From NCBI RefSeq assembly GCF_021018895.1, contig NC_079373.1, positions 11,442,501 through 11,506,500 of the forward strand: a stretch of 64,000 nucleotides of DNA, in the 5' to 3' direction. Shown here one piece after another: positions 1 to 13,800 of the stretch (positions are counted from its first letter, which is position 1; every line of letters starts with the position of its first letter). The notes under the pieces were generated by a model. The model ran no database searches, was not told the origin of the DNA, and saw nothing but the letters and a program-made list of their open reading frames with translations. The position numbers and the translations under genes were made by a program. Source of the stretch: Seriola aureovittata (taxonomy: Eukaryota > Chordata > Actinopteri > Carangiformes > Carangidae).

Positions 1-992
1 ATCCTCCATGCACAGGATGATTTACAGCTGCACATGGTAATAACGGAGTCATTATAGAAAAAAATACACAGCCAGTTCCCACAGTGGCAATCAAGTGAGA
101 CAAGCCATCCAAGGTGACTCACACTGTTTGATAAATTAGACTTGGAATATTTCACACACAGTTCTGAAACCCATGTTGACAAATTCTGAGTGAGTCAGTC
201 TTTGTCACTTTGAAATTCTGAAATCAGCTATTTCAGGTAATGCTCCCAGTGAGTGTTTGCATGCAAACCACTTCTCAGGCTAGTGTTTTTCAAAGTGTCA
301 GTGGAGGCTCTTGCACAAAGTTGGTCTCATTAACTACTTGTTTTTATCTCTTTCAAAGTCCTCAACTGCCTCGCTCCAATGAATGCTATTGTTAGAGAGA
401 GACAGAGAGAAAATTAAAGGACAGAGACAGACGGTGGAGCAACAGGGAGAAAAGAAACAACCATAAACACAACACAGCTGCCAGTGAAGACAGGCAACCT
501 TGAGCTGTGCCTCCCTGCCCGCTCTCTCCATGTCCCTTCATTCAATGCTCTCTCTCTCTCTCCTGCACTTTCTCTTTGTCTCTTGCTCTCCCTTTCCCTC
601 TCTCTGTCCGCTGCTTTCTATCAGATAGCGGCCTTTTAGTACACAGCCGTGATAAAGCAGTCAGAGTGGCTGTGAGAGAGACTGGGTGGTCTAAATCTTC
701 CCTATCTACAATCTGAGCACCTCCTGCCTCTTAAGAACATTAGTAAGGAAATTAAACTCTCTCACTGTTCTTAATGTCAGACCAATCTCTGCCTTTAAGC
801 AGCTGCCTCTATATGCCAGGATAGAAATGCAGCTCTAAAATCTCCTCCTCCTCCTCACGGTCTGAGTGCACGTGCTTGTGTCACAAAAAGTGTGTGTGTT
901 CTTAGACTGAACCTTTTGTGTGAGTGGTTGCCGCTGCTGCTGTTGCATGTATGAGTGTTCATATTTATGTGACTTCGATGGTGGCCCTGCAG
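1..992 (+). other. Upstream intronic sequence of syt7, no exon recognised
   Basis: No coding exon of syt7 is recognisable here. The stretch holds low-complexity CT-rich DNA (about 540-620) and short open frames without family resemblance. Since the first visible syt7 exon starts at 993 or 1003 and carries no transmembrane segment, this stretch is taken as intron of that gene. Earlier exons must lie to the left of the window. Confidence 0.55.
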
Positions 993-3225
993 CTGTCTCC
1001 AGGGTCGGAGGATGATGACGGTGAAGGGCCTATCAGTGAGAAGCTAGGCCGGATCCAGTTCAGCATAGGCTACAGCTTCCAGAACACCACTCTCACCGTC
1101 AAAGTTCTCAGGGGCCAGGAACTCCCGGCCAAGGACTTCTCCGGCACCTCCGACCCCTTCGTCAAGATCTACCTGCTGCCTGACAAGAAGCACAAGCTGG
1201 AAACCAAGGTCAAGAGAAAGAACCTCAACCCCCATTGGAACGAAACCTTCCTGTTTGAAGGTCTGTGTTATTTCCATTCAGCTACTTTTCAGAGACCTGT
1301 CTGTTATTGTTGTTGTTACACACTTTCTGTTACATTTTGCCATTTTACCCATCAAAGTTCCTGAAAACCTGTTTTTATATCATAAGCGTATCCCTACAAC
1401 ATGAAATATTCATAACTAAATAAGCAACTCTGAACATTTAAGCTAAAACAATTGCTATGATTTAACAGTAAAACACTGAAAAACTCTGATAAGCTGCTGC
1501 ATCTGGACTGTGTGGGTGTTGTTTCATCAGATTTCCACTTCAAACTAGTGAGAATAGTACGAATGAAAATAGAAGTGCACAAATCTCTCATGTGAAATAA
1601 CCACAAGTGTTCACACTTTGGCAGATAATTATGTGTTCATATGAGACCCCATTGAATGAAGCTGAATGAAGAGAATAGGTTTTCAGGGGCTTTAAACATT
1701 CTAATATAAAATGATCTGTGCTTCTGTGCTATGCTTGAGAGGGTTGGTTTCCACAGATTCGACAGCTTGGCATAACTCTTTAAAGCAATAGTGGGGCAAT
1801 TCGGAAAGGTTTTACTAATTATGAAGAAACAGTCAGGAGCTGCTTCTTTTAGCATAAAGACTGGAAAGCTGGAAATAGCTATTCCGGCTGTTTGAAGGTA
1901 AGAAAATGCATGTACCAGCACCTCTAAGCCTAATGATCACCTTATGTCTCATTTGTGCAATCCATATAAAAACCAAGTGTAAAAACGTAGGTCTGCTTCG
2001 GTTCTTTATGCTAAGCTAAGCTAACCAGCTTCTTGCTGTAGCCTTATATTTAACAGACAGATATAATAGTGGCTTCTCATTTAACCAGAGAGCGAATAAG
2101 CTCACTCGCAAGCCCGAAGTCTGTAAAGTCTCATTAGGCATTCATAGCAATGACAATGTTCCTCAGCGCTCAGAGAGCATCGTGGGAGTTGTGTGACAAG
2201 TCACAATGAATGTGTGAAAATAGGACAAAATTTTTTTTGCATTGATAAAACCTCCAGCTCAAGACACTGCAGTCATTTTTTTGTTTAAAAAAAAAAAATC
2301 TACAATATTCTTGAGCTCTGTCAACGGCAGATGTTTAGTAGCAGCGTCACAGAGCGATGAGGTTTGTAACACCTGTATGATCTGAATATGTTTCATTAGG
2401 ACCATCGTGCTCGGATGACAGCGCAGTGTTAAATTAACCAAAATAATGTTCAAAAGGCTCAAACCCTTTCCAAAATTAGAACAATGGCCAGTGCTCTTGA
2501 AAAATGAATGTGATAGGTCTTCGTGACTGGAGTATAATGATCCGTCTCAGTCATCTGAGAGAGAGCGCTGGCAGGTCCTGTCGTTTCTGAAATGCACTTT
2601 GGCCTTTGCCAAATTCATCCCTGTTAGCACGGTGCAGATTACACTGCTCTCTCTGCACTGTCAGGAATATTTTTTCACTCTCTGTAACTAAGCTCACTCC
2701 TCAGCGTTATCTGTTTCTGCCTCTGTTTTAGGCTTCCCTTATGAGAAGGTGAGAGAGCGCACTCTTTACCTTCAGGTGTTGGACTACGACCGCTTCAGCA
2801 GGAATGACCCCATTGGAGAAGTGTCAATCCCCCTTAACAAGGTGGAACTGGGCCAGATAAAGACCTTCTGGAAGGAGCTCAAGCCCTGCAGTGATGGCAG
2901 TGTAAGAGCGAGGGGATGACCATCAGGTCATCAGGCTGAATGATGACAAATCCAGTTTTTTCATTCAAATGTTGTGATTACAGTTTTATTGAATACGAGT
3001 TTGATGCCATTCATTGACTGCTTTTAGCATGTGAGCTTGATTGATGTAATTTTAGGGTGAGCAACAGGCTCAGCTCAGCCACCCTGGTCACTGGACCATC
3101 TGTGTTTGGCACAAGGGGTTAGAGCAGAGAGGGCAGCGATGTAAGATTACACAATAAAATAGTGAGTAATCTGAGTTTGATATTCCCTGATGAAATCTGA
3201 TATTAGAGTGAGCGAATCATACTCC

Positions 3226-3271
<46 letters not shown>

Positions 3272-5210
3272 GTGTGTGTGTGTGTGTGTGTGCGCGTGTG
3301 TGCGTGCGTGTGTGTGTTCCGCAGGGGAGACGGGGAGACCTGCTGGTGTCACTCTGCTATAATCCCACTGCCAACACCATCACTGTGAACATCATCAAAG
3401 CGCGCAATCTCAAAGCCATGGATATCGGGGGCACCTCAGGTAGAGATTCCTCCTCGTTTGTTTAGTCTTTTCTCTTTCTAGCCCTTGTCCACCGGTCTGA
3501 AGCCCTTCTTCTGACATTGGAAGCTCTGTGGCTTCACACACAGCTCTGGCTCTGTGTTCAAACATTTCCTGACCTGTCCGTGCGGACGACGGCTGCCGTC
3601 TGGCTCCTGAGCTGGGTCGCACCGCAGATAGCTGCGGCAGCAAGGTGACACTACGTCAAGTGTGTCTCCCTTGCCCTCTCTCTATCCTGTTCTGTCTCTT
3701 TCTGTATATCTATGAGGATCTTCAGCCTCCCAGCCAAATCTGTGTCAGCCCAGTTTGGTGCTAGTTTTCAAAGTATCAGGTCTCACTGTGAAATGCTTTC
3801 TGTGGCATATCTTTGTAAAATTACCTCTTCCTGCCACAGCAGGAGCGGTGGCTGTTAGTATTACAGAGTATGATAATGCTCCAGAATTGGTAGTACAAAT
3901 CCCAGGCCCTATTTCCATAAATACTTCCTCATTTGTATGTTTCCTAGCTCAAGGGATAAGTTGACCTTGAGCTCAAACTAGGTATCTGCTTCCCTGCTGC
4001 CTTCCCCTGACTTTAACAATTAAGAGGGTAATTGCAAACCTGACCCTAAAAATCCCCCTCAATGTGCATCTTCATCCTCCATCTCATGTAAACTGCTGCA
4101 CTCTCCGTCCATATTGTAGATCCATATGTGAAGGTGTGGCTGATGCACAAGGACAAGCGTGTAGAGAAGAAGAAGACGGTGACGATGAAGCGCTGTCTGA
4201 ACCCTGTCTTCAATGAGTCCTTCCCCTTCGATGTCCCCGCCCATGTGCTGAGGGAGACCACCATCATCATCACCGTCATGGACAAGGACAGGCTCAGCCG
4301 CAATGACGTTATCGGCAAGGTAACACTTTGTCAACTTAGTCTTGTTGCCCTTGGTCACAACTTTTCCGTAGCATTTCCATCTCGGGACAACACTGAATTA
4401 AAGCAGGGGCCAGCATCAAACATGCAGAGACAGTAGATGCATGTCATGCTGGCTTTACAGACCACTGTAATAAATGTATCACTCAATTATGATCTCTTCA
4501 GAACATGAAAAAATTCAGGTTAGATCAGTCTGCATAAAAATGATCTTTCCCCTGGTGGTGGTGCAGGAAAAATAAAATAAAACCTTGTAGGACCACAACT
4601 ATATTTTACACCCCCCCCCCCCATTTCCAGTCTTTATGCTTAGCTAAGCCAACTGGCTGCTGGCTCCTGCTACATATTTACAGTACAAACATGGCTTGGC
4701 TGCTGAATGATCTCTCATCTACTATTATGAACTATCCTTTAACGTCTTGTCATTCTGTGTTTGTGCACTGTCTGACTTGGTAGAATAGGCAGCAGAATTG
4801 GCTGACTGAAATGAAATAATGAAGTTATTCAAGAACTCGCTGTGAAGAGTGAAGCGCAAAGTGTCCCTAACATTCATGAGTCATTGATTAAGGTTTTAAC
4901 AGCAAATTTCATTTTAAAATACATCAGTGATGCTGTTCTCCAGCGCTGACACTGCTGCCTTGTGTGCATCAGGTGCTGAATATCATGTGAAGATCTTCCT
5001 CTTGTCTTGTCATGTCTGAATAAAAACGGCATGCAATGTTTCCTATTCCGCGTCTGACAGGACTCTGTCTACATCATCATCCCCTCTCTTCCTCCCTTCT
5101 CTCAGATCTATCTATCGTGGAAGAGTGGACCAGCGGAGGTGAAGCACTGGAAAGACATGCTCGCTCGGCCGCGTACTAACGTCGCCCAGTGGCACGCTCT
5201 CAAGGCCTGA
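993..5210 (+). CDS. syt7: Synaptotagmin-7, C2A-C2B part (5' end outside window)
   Basis: Synaptotagmin-7 is a high-affinity calcium sensor for asynchronous release, vesicle replenishment and lysosome exocytosis; its C2 domains bind anionic phospholipids. Five exons join in frame to 285 codons plus stop: 993-1260, 2732-2901, 3325-3439, 4120-4319 and 5106-5210. C2A begins at [12 protein letters not shown] and shows the aspartate loops [10 protein letters not shown] and [10 protein letters not shown]2B shows [16 protein letters not shown] and DKDRLSRND, so the calcium-binding aspartates are kept in both. The C-terminus WHALKA is typical of syt7. Introns have GT-AG ends. The first acceptor could be at 992 or 1002, so the 5' boundary is uncertain by ten bases. 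The N-terminal transmembrane helix and variable linker are missing because they precede the window. Which teleost paralogue (a or b) cannot be told from this part. Identity is near certain; only exon 1 is approximate. Confidence 0.93.
1780..2115 (+). repeat. TTAA-flanked MITE-like repeat, copy 1 (in syt7 intron)
   Basis: The segment starts at a TTAA (1780-1783) followed by a sequence like the 5' end of the copy at 49797. It contains the hallmark TTTATGCTAAGCTAAGCTAA and ends with a degraded AGCGAATAAGC block. The inner part also carries the inverted form (CATAAAGACTGGAAAG near 1853), consistent with a near-palindromic fold-back element. The 3' terminus is eroded, so the right boundary is approximate. 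Confidence 0.6.
3229..3316 (+). repeat. (TG)n microsatellite abutting a syt7 splice acceptor
   Basis: A nearly pure TG run with a few interruptions (GCGC, TGCG) ends only a few bases before the acceptor TTCCGCAG at 3317-3324. The intron therefore lacks a conventional long polypyrimidine tract next to this acceptor. Confidence 0.95.
4615..4742 (+). repeat. TTAA-flanked MITE-like repeat, copy 2 (3' half, in syt7 intron)
   Basis: Sequence from TTTCCAGTCTTTATGCTTAG through GGCTGCTGGCTCC to a terminal TATCC-TTTAA matches the 3' half of the copies at 49085 and 49797. It follows a C-rich run at 4610-4622. Only the right end, with its TTAA (4739-4742), is clear. Confidence 0.6.
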
Positions 5211-6588
5211 TCGCACCGCCCAGCTCCCTCCATGGCCCCTTCCCGTCTCCTACCCCGCTCCCACTCCTCTCTCCCGTCCCCTCCTCCCACTCCCGTCCTT
5301 ATGCACAAGACTGACTTGCTGCCAGGCTGCGAAACACGGGTACAATTAGCCATCTGCTCTATTAAACCTTTAAACTCCTTTCTTTCAAAATCTCTACTCC
5401 TCTCCGACTCTTCTCTCTTCTTCTCTTCCCAACTCTCATATAGCCGTGTCTTAATTTCTATGTCTCACCACTTTGCCAATGGTCCCCCTGTTTCTGACTG
5501 TCTGTATGTCTGTCTGTCCTTATGCACTTTGCCTGTGGAGGTCTGATGTTCAGTTTCTTTGTCGACCCCTTGGTTCTGAACTGCACTGCAGCCCCTGACC
5601 CATTTAAGGTGCCAGTCCCGTGGGATCACAGAGAACCTTAAATAACGATCTAATCTCATATAATCCTACTGTATGACTATTCCAGGTACACAATGCTATA
5701 CAGTATGTACTGTATGTACATATACATATTAATATATTAGGCGTATAGATTGGCAGAACTCCCCCTATACACATGACTAGTATACAGTATGTTATCCATA
5801 GCCTGTCTGCTGTTTCCCTTCTCTCCTCTCTCTTCATTTGTCACCTCGTCTTTGTCATCTATCTTAAGTGTACAATATCCTGTCCCCCATCTCAGTCCTC
5901 CCTACTTTAACTCAAAAGTGGTTTAATGTTCAGCTGAAGTTGTCGAAAGCAATCAATACTCCGTTTGTGATGAAACCAGCTGAACTCAAGATGGAATTGT
6001 TGATACTGCTGTCTCCCTCCCTCCCTCCTTCCTCTTCTCTATGCTCTTCTTTTTTTCCTCCTTATTGTTCCCTCTTTCTCTTCCTCTGGCACAATATTAG
6101 TGAATCCCTCCTTTCTGGACCCCCACCCCCCTTGTCGTCTGTGTGCTGTGGGTGCTGTGCTGTAGCTCCAACAAAAATAGAGATTAAAAAAAGATAAATA
6201 AATAAACTGAACTTTCCGATGTTGGGAAAGCGGGAACACAATAAACTCATGAAATGGATCGCTCCTGATTTTTCCAGACAAAAAAGCCCTGACATGGAGA
6301 GAGAAAAAAGAAGATGTAAAAAAAAAAAAAGTTCCCCAAGATACGATGATGTCATTTTTCACAGCATCACCAACTGAGGAAACCAATTTAAATCTTCTTC
6401 CAATGTTAAGATGAAAACAGAAGCAAAAAGCAAAGTTTGTGCTGTTGGTGCACACGCATTCAGTTGTGTGTGCACACTTCTGTCTGTTTATCGAAGCTTT
6501 GAATTCTTTGTGCTGCCCTGTGCTCTTGTTTTGTGCTGACGGGGGTCGATCCCCAGCAGTTTTGACTGCTGCGTTACTGCTGTGTGCC

Positions 6589-6595
6589 TGCGTGC

Positions 6596-6640
<45 letters not shown>

Positions 6641-6664
6641 CTTGCGTGCGTGCGTGCGTGCGTG
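6589..6664 (+). repeat. (TG)n/(TGCG)n microsatellite
   Basis: A TG run is followed by CG-containing TGCG units (6634-6664). It encodes artificial VCVCVC frames. Confidence 0.95.
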
Positions 6665-9600
6665 TTCACAGGAGCAACACCAATTCAGACTCGGCAGAAA
6701 TCTTCTTCTCTTTTCTCTTTCTCATCTTGCGCTCTTCTTGCTCTTCTTACTGCCATTGTTTCCCCATCCTCCTTTACTGCCCTGCCTTCTGAACGAGGGC
6801 ACGGGGAAGTTCTATCTGCACTTTTTGAAAATGTAATAACAATAATAACGATGATGATAGTTTTAATGATGATTCTAGTACCGGTGAAAATTAAGGGAGG
6901 AGTACCTGAAAGGGTGAGCAGCAGTTGGGGAGAGGCGATGTCCTCTCTGTGATTTCAGGGTTTGGAGATGAAGTGGAGGACACAGAGGATGGATGTAGGG
7001 CTCTCATCCTCCTCTCTTTGTTCCTCTTGTTTTCCTCTATATACCTGTGCACAATGTGTTGCTCAACAGCAGGTATGGTCGGAGCTCTAACCAAGAGTCT
7101 GTCTGCTTCTATGTGAGTCCATGAGGCTGAACAATAGGTTGCATATCTGGGAACAGTCAGACAGACAGATGCGTTTTTTTTTTTTTTTTTGCTTTAACAC
7201 GGAAAGCGAAACAAAATAACAAGGCCTTCTCTGCGTTCTTGTTGTTGTTCCCAGAACCTACGAATGACTGTGCATCACAGAGAGTGGGTGTGATATTAGA
7301 TGATGGTCTGATCTGCCACTGTGAGATACTGTAGAAGCAGATTAGACATTATCTCTTCCCTGAGTGCTTGAGAGCACCACAGAGTGTACTGGTAGCTGCC
7401 CTGCTTGTCAGGCGCATTCAGCTCAGCTCGATATTTCTGTAACGTAAATAAAACAGTCAGAAAGCAGCAACGTGAATACCGTCAGCCATTAAGAGCCACT
7501 CACACAGGCATCTGCTCTTCCTTAGTGTACTCTCTACTGTAACTGTCTGTCTGGGTTTTTACATTCTTAAAGACCTGTGAAGCATAATCCTGTTGGTAAG
7601 TCAGTTTTTTTTACTGCAGTGGCTTAGTTTTTATTTCTAAATGAGGACTCGCCCTTCAAATATCTGTCAGGTTAGACTGAGCAAGCAAATCCTAACAGCT
7701 GATTGTTTTCTGGCTGAGACATTAGTGCTGGCCCCATCAAAATCCATGCTTGTTGGTCCTGCAGTGGATTTTATTTTCTCTTGTCTGGCTATAATTTGAT
7801 AGTGTCTTGTATTTTGATGCTTGTTTTGATTTATGCCAATGATAACCTGATCACCATTCACCACTGAGAAACTGAAAGATAGTGTAATTGTAGTCCAATC
7901 TACACCGGGTTAGTCTCCTGTCCAGTGTCTCTGTAAGCCAGTCTGGGCCGCACACAGCGTGCTGTATGTGTGTTCTGGAAAGTGTGCTTCGTGTGAGCCT
8001 CGGTGCTGGCTGCTGCGATGCACTGATCCAGTCCAGCACCCTTCAGAACAATTGGCCAGCTGTGGAACAGGGCCCACTGTTTTGACAGCCACTGCCTGCA
8101 TTGTCACAGCACATTACACTCCCATTAGGTGGTCAGAAAGGAGCAATATCTGCTTCCTTGGACCTGGGGGACACACTATTTGCAGAAGTAGTACTTGCTA
8201 AGAATAATAGAAAACATGTAGCACCGTCTGTCATTAGTTACCCTGAGAATGATGGGCAGGGATAAAAACTCGTCAAAATTAGGAACATAATTAGTGGGCG
8301 ATCGCTGCTGCTCAAGCTGTGAAAACCAAATGTGGTTTGAATGTGCAGGTGTGCAGGTGATGAGTCAACACAATACCTCTGCCATTTCCTTTCACCAGGA
8401 TTACATCCTGCTCAAGGAGTGATAAATTACTATGCTACTTTGGTTTACAATGCTTCGTCATCAGTAACCCTGTAAACTGGGGGATATGGCTTTATTTTTA
8501 GTAGCATGAGGCAGAGTGAGATGCCACTGATCCTCCAGGTAGACTGGAGGGTGGGAGTGCTTTGGGATACAGACTCATCTTAAATGTTTCTACATGTAAT
8601 TTGTTTATCCCTTGTGTTTTGTTGACATTGGCTTTTCTTCCCCATAGTTTGGGGTCCAATAGACCTGAGTGCTGTATATGTAAACATAATAATAATTGCT
8701 AAATCAACCTTTCTCTTTTGTTCTGACCTTACTAAACCCCAGTATGTAGATAAGCAGTAACTATTCCTTTTGCCATAAACTGAGCTTGCACATTTGACAC
8801 ACTGACCATAAAGCATTGTTTTAAAACAAATAAGGAAATATTTCATGTTTTATATGGAATGTATATATAAATATGCAGTATATTCATTTGTTTTTTTGGA
8901 AAGAAATTTACAATCAAAGAGTACAAATACAGAGGTGTCAAAATTTGTCTAGATAAAAACACACTACATGAGCAGTCATGCTCAAGGTCATGAATCTTCC
9001 ATAAAGGTAACTAGTACCTCTAAAAAATAGCAAGAAATATGCCATATACAAAGTATATGAAATGTATGGTTGACTCAAGACTTCATTGGATGTTTGAGAC
9101 ATTAGCTCCCTTTTCAAAATTTCAAAATCAAACTTTAGAAAACAAAGTGTTACATACTTCATCAGAAAGAAAGTTTCACACTCCATAAAATAATCAGGAG
9201 TCCCAAACATTATGTTCTGTCACTGCCAGCAGTCAAACAGCAGCACCATTAAAACGGATAGTGAGCTCAGAGCCAAACAGTATAAAGGAGAAAGCAATTT
9301 CCAAATCCCAGTTTTATTATACTGCCACCTGTCTCACGCCTCTAAACTTATTGCGTTTTGTTGGCACCAACACTGTCAGCAATGACCTTCAACAATCCTG
9401 AGCTCATGAATACGGCATGGCAGCGTTGCAGATGCTCAGTCAAGACTTTTTTTTTTTGCTCCACTCGGTGCACTTGCTCTCCTTGTGTCCAATCTTTCGT
9501 CACTGCTCCGCTCCCTGGTGAAGCCAACTGGTAGCTGCAGGTGTGGATAATTACAGTTTGATTCTTGAGCTTTAATTCAAGTTGACAGACACAGCCAACA

Positions 9601-9779
9601 CTGCCCACAACTTTGCCACCGAATAAAGGCTCTCAAAACGGACTTTTTGGTTACATAAATGATACCTTTCCCCAGTGTATTCGATATCTATCCCGTCACT
9701 GTTCAGTCTGTGGAGTATTGGAAAGTTTCTGCAAATGTCTTTTGCATTAAATGCCAATTTGTGTTTTGGCTGCATGACT

Positions 9780-10375
9780 AGGGATGGTAATGTTGTTCTG
9801 TCGGCTGGTCGGCCACTTTTGTCCGGACTGAAATATCTCAGCAACTACTGGATGGATTCCCATGAAATATTGGACAGAGATTCATGGTCCCCAGAGGATG
9901 AGCCATACTGAGATTGGTGACTTTACTTCTGGCACCAAAATGAGGTTGACATTTTTTGTTTTTAGTGAATAATGTTAACAACTATTGGAGTGACTGTTTT
10001 GAAATTTGGTAAAGACAATCATTTCCCCCCTTAGGAATTATAATAGCTTTGGTGATCCCTTAATATTTTCTTGAGCGCCATCCTGGGGTCAAAATATTGA
10101 TTAGTTCAATACTTTGGTTCACGACCAAATACTTGCAAAACTAATGACATTCAAATCAGACTCAGCTGTACTTTGTATTTAGAGCTAATTAGCAAATGTT
10201 AGCATGTTAACACGCTAACCTAATATAGTGACTGTGGTAAACATACCTGATATACATCAATATTGTCATAGTGCGCAAGTTAGCTTACTGATGTTAACAT
10301 GTGGTTCAAAGCACTGCTGTGTCTCAGTACAGCTTTACAGAGCTGCTATCATGGCTGTAGACTCGCAGTCCTGTT
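9780..10375 (+). repeat. TTAGCATG-type fish interspersed repeat, copy 1 (near full)
   Basis: Diagnostic blocks occur in the usual order: GGACTGAAATATCTCAGCAA, ACTACTGGATGGATT, TTCATGGTCCCCAGAGGATG, TTTGGTGATCCC, AGCTAATTAGCAAATGTTAG, GTTAACACGCTAAC and CTTTACAGAGCTGCTATCAT. I recognise this as a repeat scattered widely in percomorph genomes. I see no open frame or terminal inverted repeat, so its class is not assigned. Confidence 0.75.
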
Positions 10376-10759
10376 ATCAGTCTGTGTCGCTGGACACATC
10401 CATCTCCTGGACTCCATCTTCTTTGAGATGTTTATTCCTGGGTGTGTTCCCCCAAATTTATCATCGTCACCCGCAGCCTTCACTTCTCTGTTTACTTTGT
10501 AAATAACTGAAAGCTTTATTGGCTGAAGGGGTTGCACCTGTTTGCCAAGGGATTAGCAAGATATTCTTCTGAGGCTGTTGATATTGTTTGTCCTTGTCAT
10601 ACTCTCAGCCCTGTTCTTTCTTCACTAGTTTTCCTTGATGGATATGGCTTTCTTAAGATGAGCGTCAATGACTCACTCTGTTGGAAAGCTGCCTGCTTTG
10701 CTGTAGTTTGTGCAATATTAAATTAAGGGTACCCTGTACTTTAAGAGTTGGGGAACTTA

Positions 10760-10760
<1 letters not shown>

Positions 10761-10825
<65 letters not shown>

Positions 10826-10842
10826 TGTGTGTGTGTGTGTGG
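10761..10842 (+). repeat. (TG)n microsatellite
   Basis: About 80 bases of GT units with one GG interruption near 10819. Confidence 0.95.
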
Positions 10843-13800
10843 TTTACAATCAGGCTGAAGGAACCTCATCCTGGAGGCACTGCAGTTGATGTTTTATTCT
10901 GCTGAATCATATTATGACGACTGCGGCAGCCCAGAAGTCTTCTGGGTCACCTTTGTCATTGTGTGCAGTCGGTCCCTGTGTGAGTCTCGCCCTGCGCAGA
11001 CAGACCTCACCTCCCCTAACTCACCCTTTCAATTGTTTTAAGCATCTGGTGAAAACCAATGTGACTTCTCCTAATCAGGGTTCAAGTAAGCATTATTTGA
11101 ATGGTAACAAAATGAATATGAAAAACAATAAGTAATAATATCTTTTTTCTTTTTGTTCACATTTGACTGTTGGTCAGTGTGTATGTATGTGTGTGCTTGG
11201 TGTTCTTGTGTTTGGGTTTATTTCTTTACAACAACGTGATAAGAAAATCTTTCTGTTTTTGAAAACTTTATGTAAATATTGTTGGTGAAAATTAACATTT
11301 GTTGTACGCCGAGTTTTCATTTGTCACTTGAAATGATGAAGAAAACAATGATATTCATGAATAACAGTGGTGATGTTGATGATGCTGAAGCTGATTATAC
11401 CTGCCCTTCTTGAATAAGGGCTTTTGATGTCCGCTGTATTTTTGTTGGAGGTGTCGTGAGGTCAGGGCAAGAGAAACAAAGGGAAGGAGTGATACCCAAC
11501 ACATCCCAGGCCCACTGTAGCAACACTGCCACATACCTTACCCCACCACCCCAACCCCCCATCCCCCAACCCCCCAAAACACACACACACCTCCAGGAAA
11601 TAGATGATGTAGCCTGTGTTATTTATGCCATAAAACATCTTTGTATTTTTATTACAACCAGCGTGTTCCCTGGCTGTGTGAGGGGATTGTTCACCTCCCT
11701 GTGGAGTCAATCTGCCCCGGTCGCTTGGCATCACATCTCACCCTGTCTGCTTATAGGCTTGGGGATTTACTGTAATGCCATTGTGTTCGACGGGATTGGC
11801 CCTGTACTGACACTGATGATGCCTTCCTCATTGAATTTGGAGTCACTATTGCTTTGCCGGAGGCCATGCGTGGGGATGGGCATGTATGTAGGAGGGAGTG
11901 GGAAGGACGTATACCTCCCGTCTGACCCTGTAAAGGGAATTCGCATGCTTGACAGTCTGACTCTTATTTGGGGTTAGACTCGTGATTAAGCACAACTGAC
12001 TGCCGTGAACTCGCCACATAATAGGCCCGTCTCTTGCTTAGTCAGATATTTGTAAGAACTCTCAAACTCCAGCAAGAAAACCCCAGTCTTAGTGTGAGAG
12101 CCAAACTATGAACCGCCATAGTGGAATTAAGGGGTTTTAATCATCAATATAAAGTGAGCGAGAATAAGCTTGATCTTTCCAAATGTCCAAAAGATGCCCT
12201 GTGCCTTCTCAAGAGACATAGCCCTCTGCTGCATCCAAAAATTAAAAAAACATGCACAGGGCTGTAGTCCAGCTATTTTCACTGCAGGTGTCTGTGCGCC
12301 CACTTCCCTATTTTCCATATGCCATAGCCTTACGTATCTGGCTGGGCCTGTGTACAGTGCAGGGATGGAGCTTATCAGTTTCATATGACTTTTCGGACTG
12401 TCCTCGCCTCAGACCCGATACGATACAGCAGATACTCCCAGCAGCCGTGTGCAGGAAGGACAGTGGATACAATCCTGTCTTCATTTGTAATACCATCCTC
12501 CTACTCCCTCTCACGGGGGTCACAAAATACACACACGCAAACAATCTGCCGTTTATTGATGCACTGAAAATAAATTCTGACTATTTTCCCTAAATCCAGA
12601 TCCTTCAGAATATGTAATTGTCTTTCGTTGCTGGTTGTAAATAGACTTTGTGACTGAGTTAGAGCAGCCTCTAACTCCTGCCATAATGTGGACCTTGTTT
12701 TGATCAGGTAGGTAATAAGCAATACACTTAATTGATCTTTAACGCCATACTTTGAAATATTACTTACCGAGTCTGATTGAGACTCCTTTGCATTGAGGGA
12801 TGTCGAGGGTAACACTCCTGTTTCTTCACCTCTTTTCTCAACTTGCCACGGCTCACCTCTTCAACAAAGAGCGCTCTAACTTAAAACACACAATTGTGAT
12901 GTGTACAATCTAATTTAATGTATTTATTTATGTATTTTTGCCAACTTTGTATAGTGTATAAATATCTATAAATATATGAAAAATGACAGTACTGTATAGA
13001 TTTTAGCTGCCTGGTAAGGTTAATAGTATATACTTGGTAGACTAAAAGAAAAAGCGTAGAGCTGTTCAAAAGCCAGTTACTGACAAAATGCTTTCTGTAA
13101 AACCCGGTGCCACTGGCTCTTTTTATATTCTAGGTTTCGTTTCTGGTTTATTTTTTTATTATAGCCAGTGGGATCCAAAGTGTGTGTTGTTCTTCTTTTT
13201 GTCCGTTTGTTAATCGGTTCGTTTGTTGTTTTTTCTTGACAAGACACAGCGAGGTTCTGGCAGCCAGGAGAGTGCAGTGGAACGCAGACTGGGACCCTGT
13301 GCAGTAGTGTGTGCGTGTGTGTGTGTGTGCGTGTTAGGTGTGTGTCCGTCCATGGTAGTGCTAGTGCTCTCTGTGCAGTGCCTCCTCCCCTCCCCTCCTC
13401 CCTCCTCCCCTCCCCTCTCTGATGTAGTTTGTCATGTGACGCAGTGTGTGTTAAGGTGCAGGATGACTGTGTTTGCTGAAGCTGGCAGATGTCCTCTCTC
13501 TCTTTCTCTCACTCGCTCGCTCGCGCTCTCTGTGTCTCCCCATTTACACCCTGCTTCTTCATTACAACGCTTTGTTTTAATCCTCCACCGGGTATAGATT
13601 TCCACTTCCTCTGCTCGATTGTTCATTTACTCTCCCATTCAGCAGGTAATGCATACACCTACCAGTCTAATTGCCCAGTAATCCATGCTTTCTCATCTGT
13701 CTGTGATTCTTTGTCCATTAACAGTGCTCATCTGTCACCCACCCACATCACCGTAGAGCACCTTGTTTTTCTGCAGAGCTCTGTGGACCAGAGAATGATT

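Noticed and set aside
11456..11977. 173-codon open frame on the plus strand
   Set aside because: No domain, CA- and P-rich low-complexity start, no splice partners or UTR signals; probably chance.
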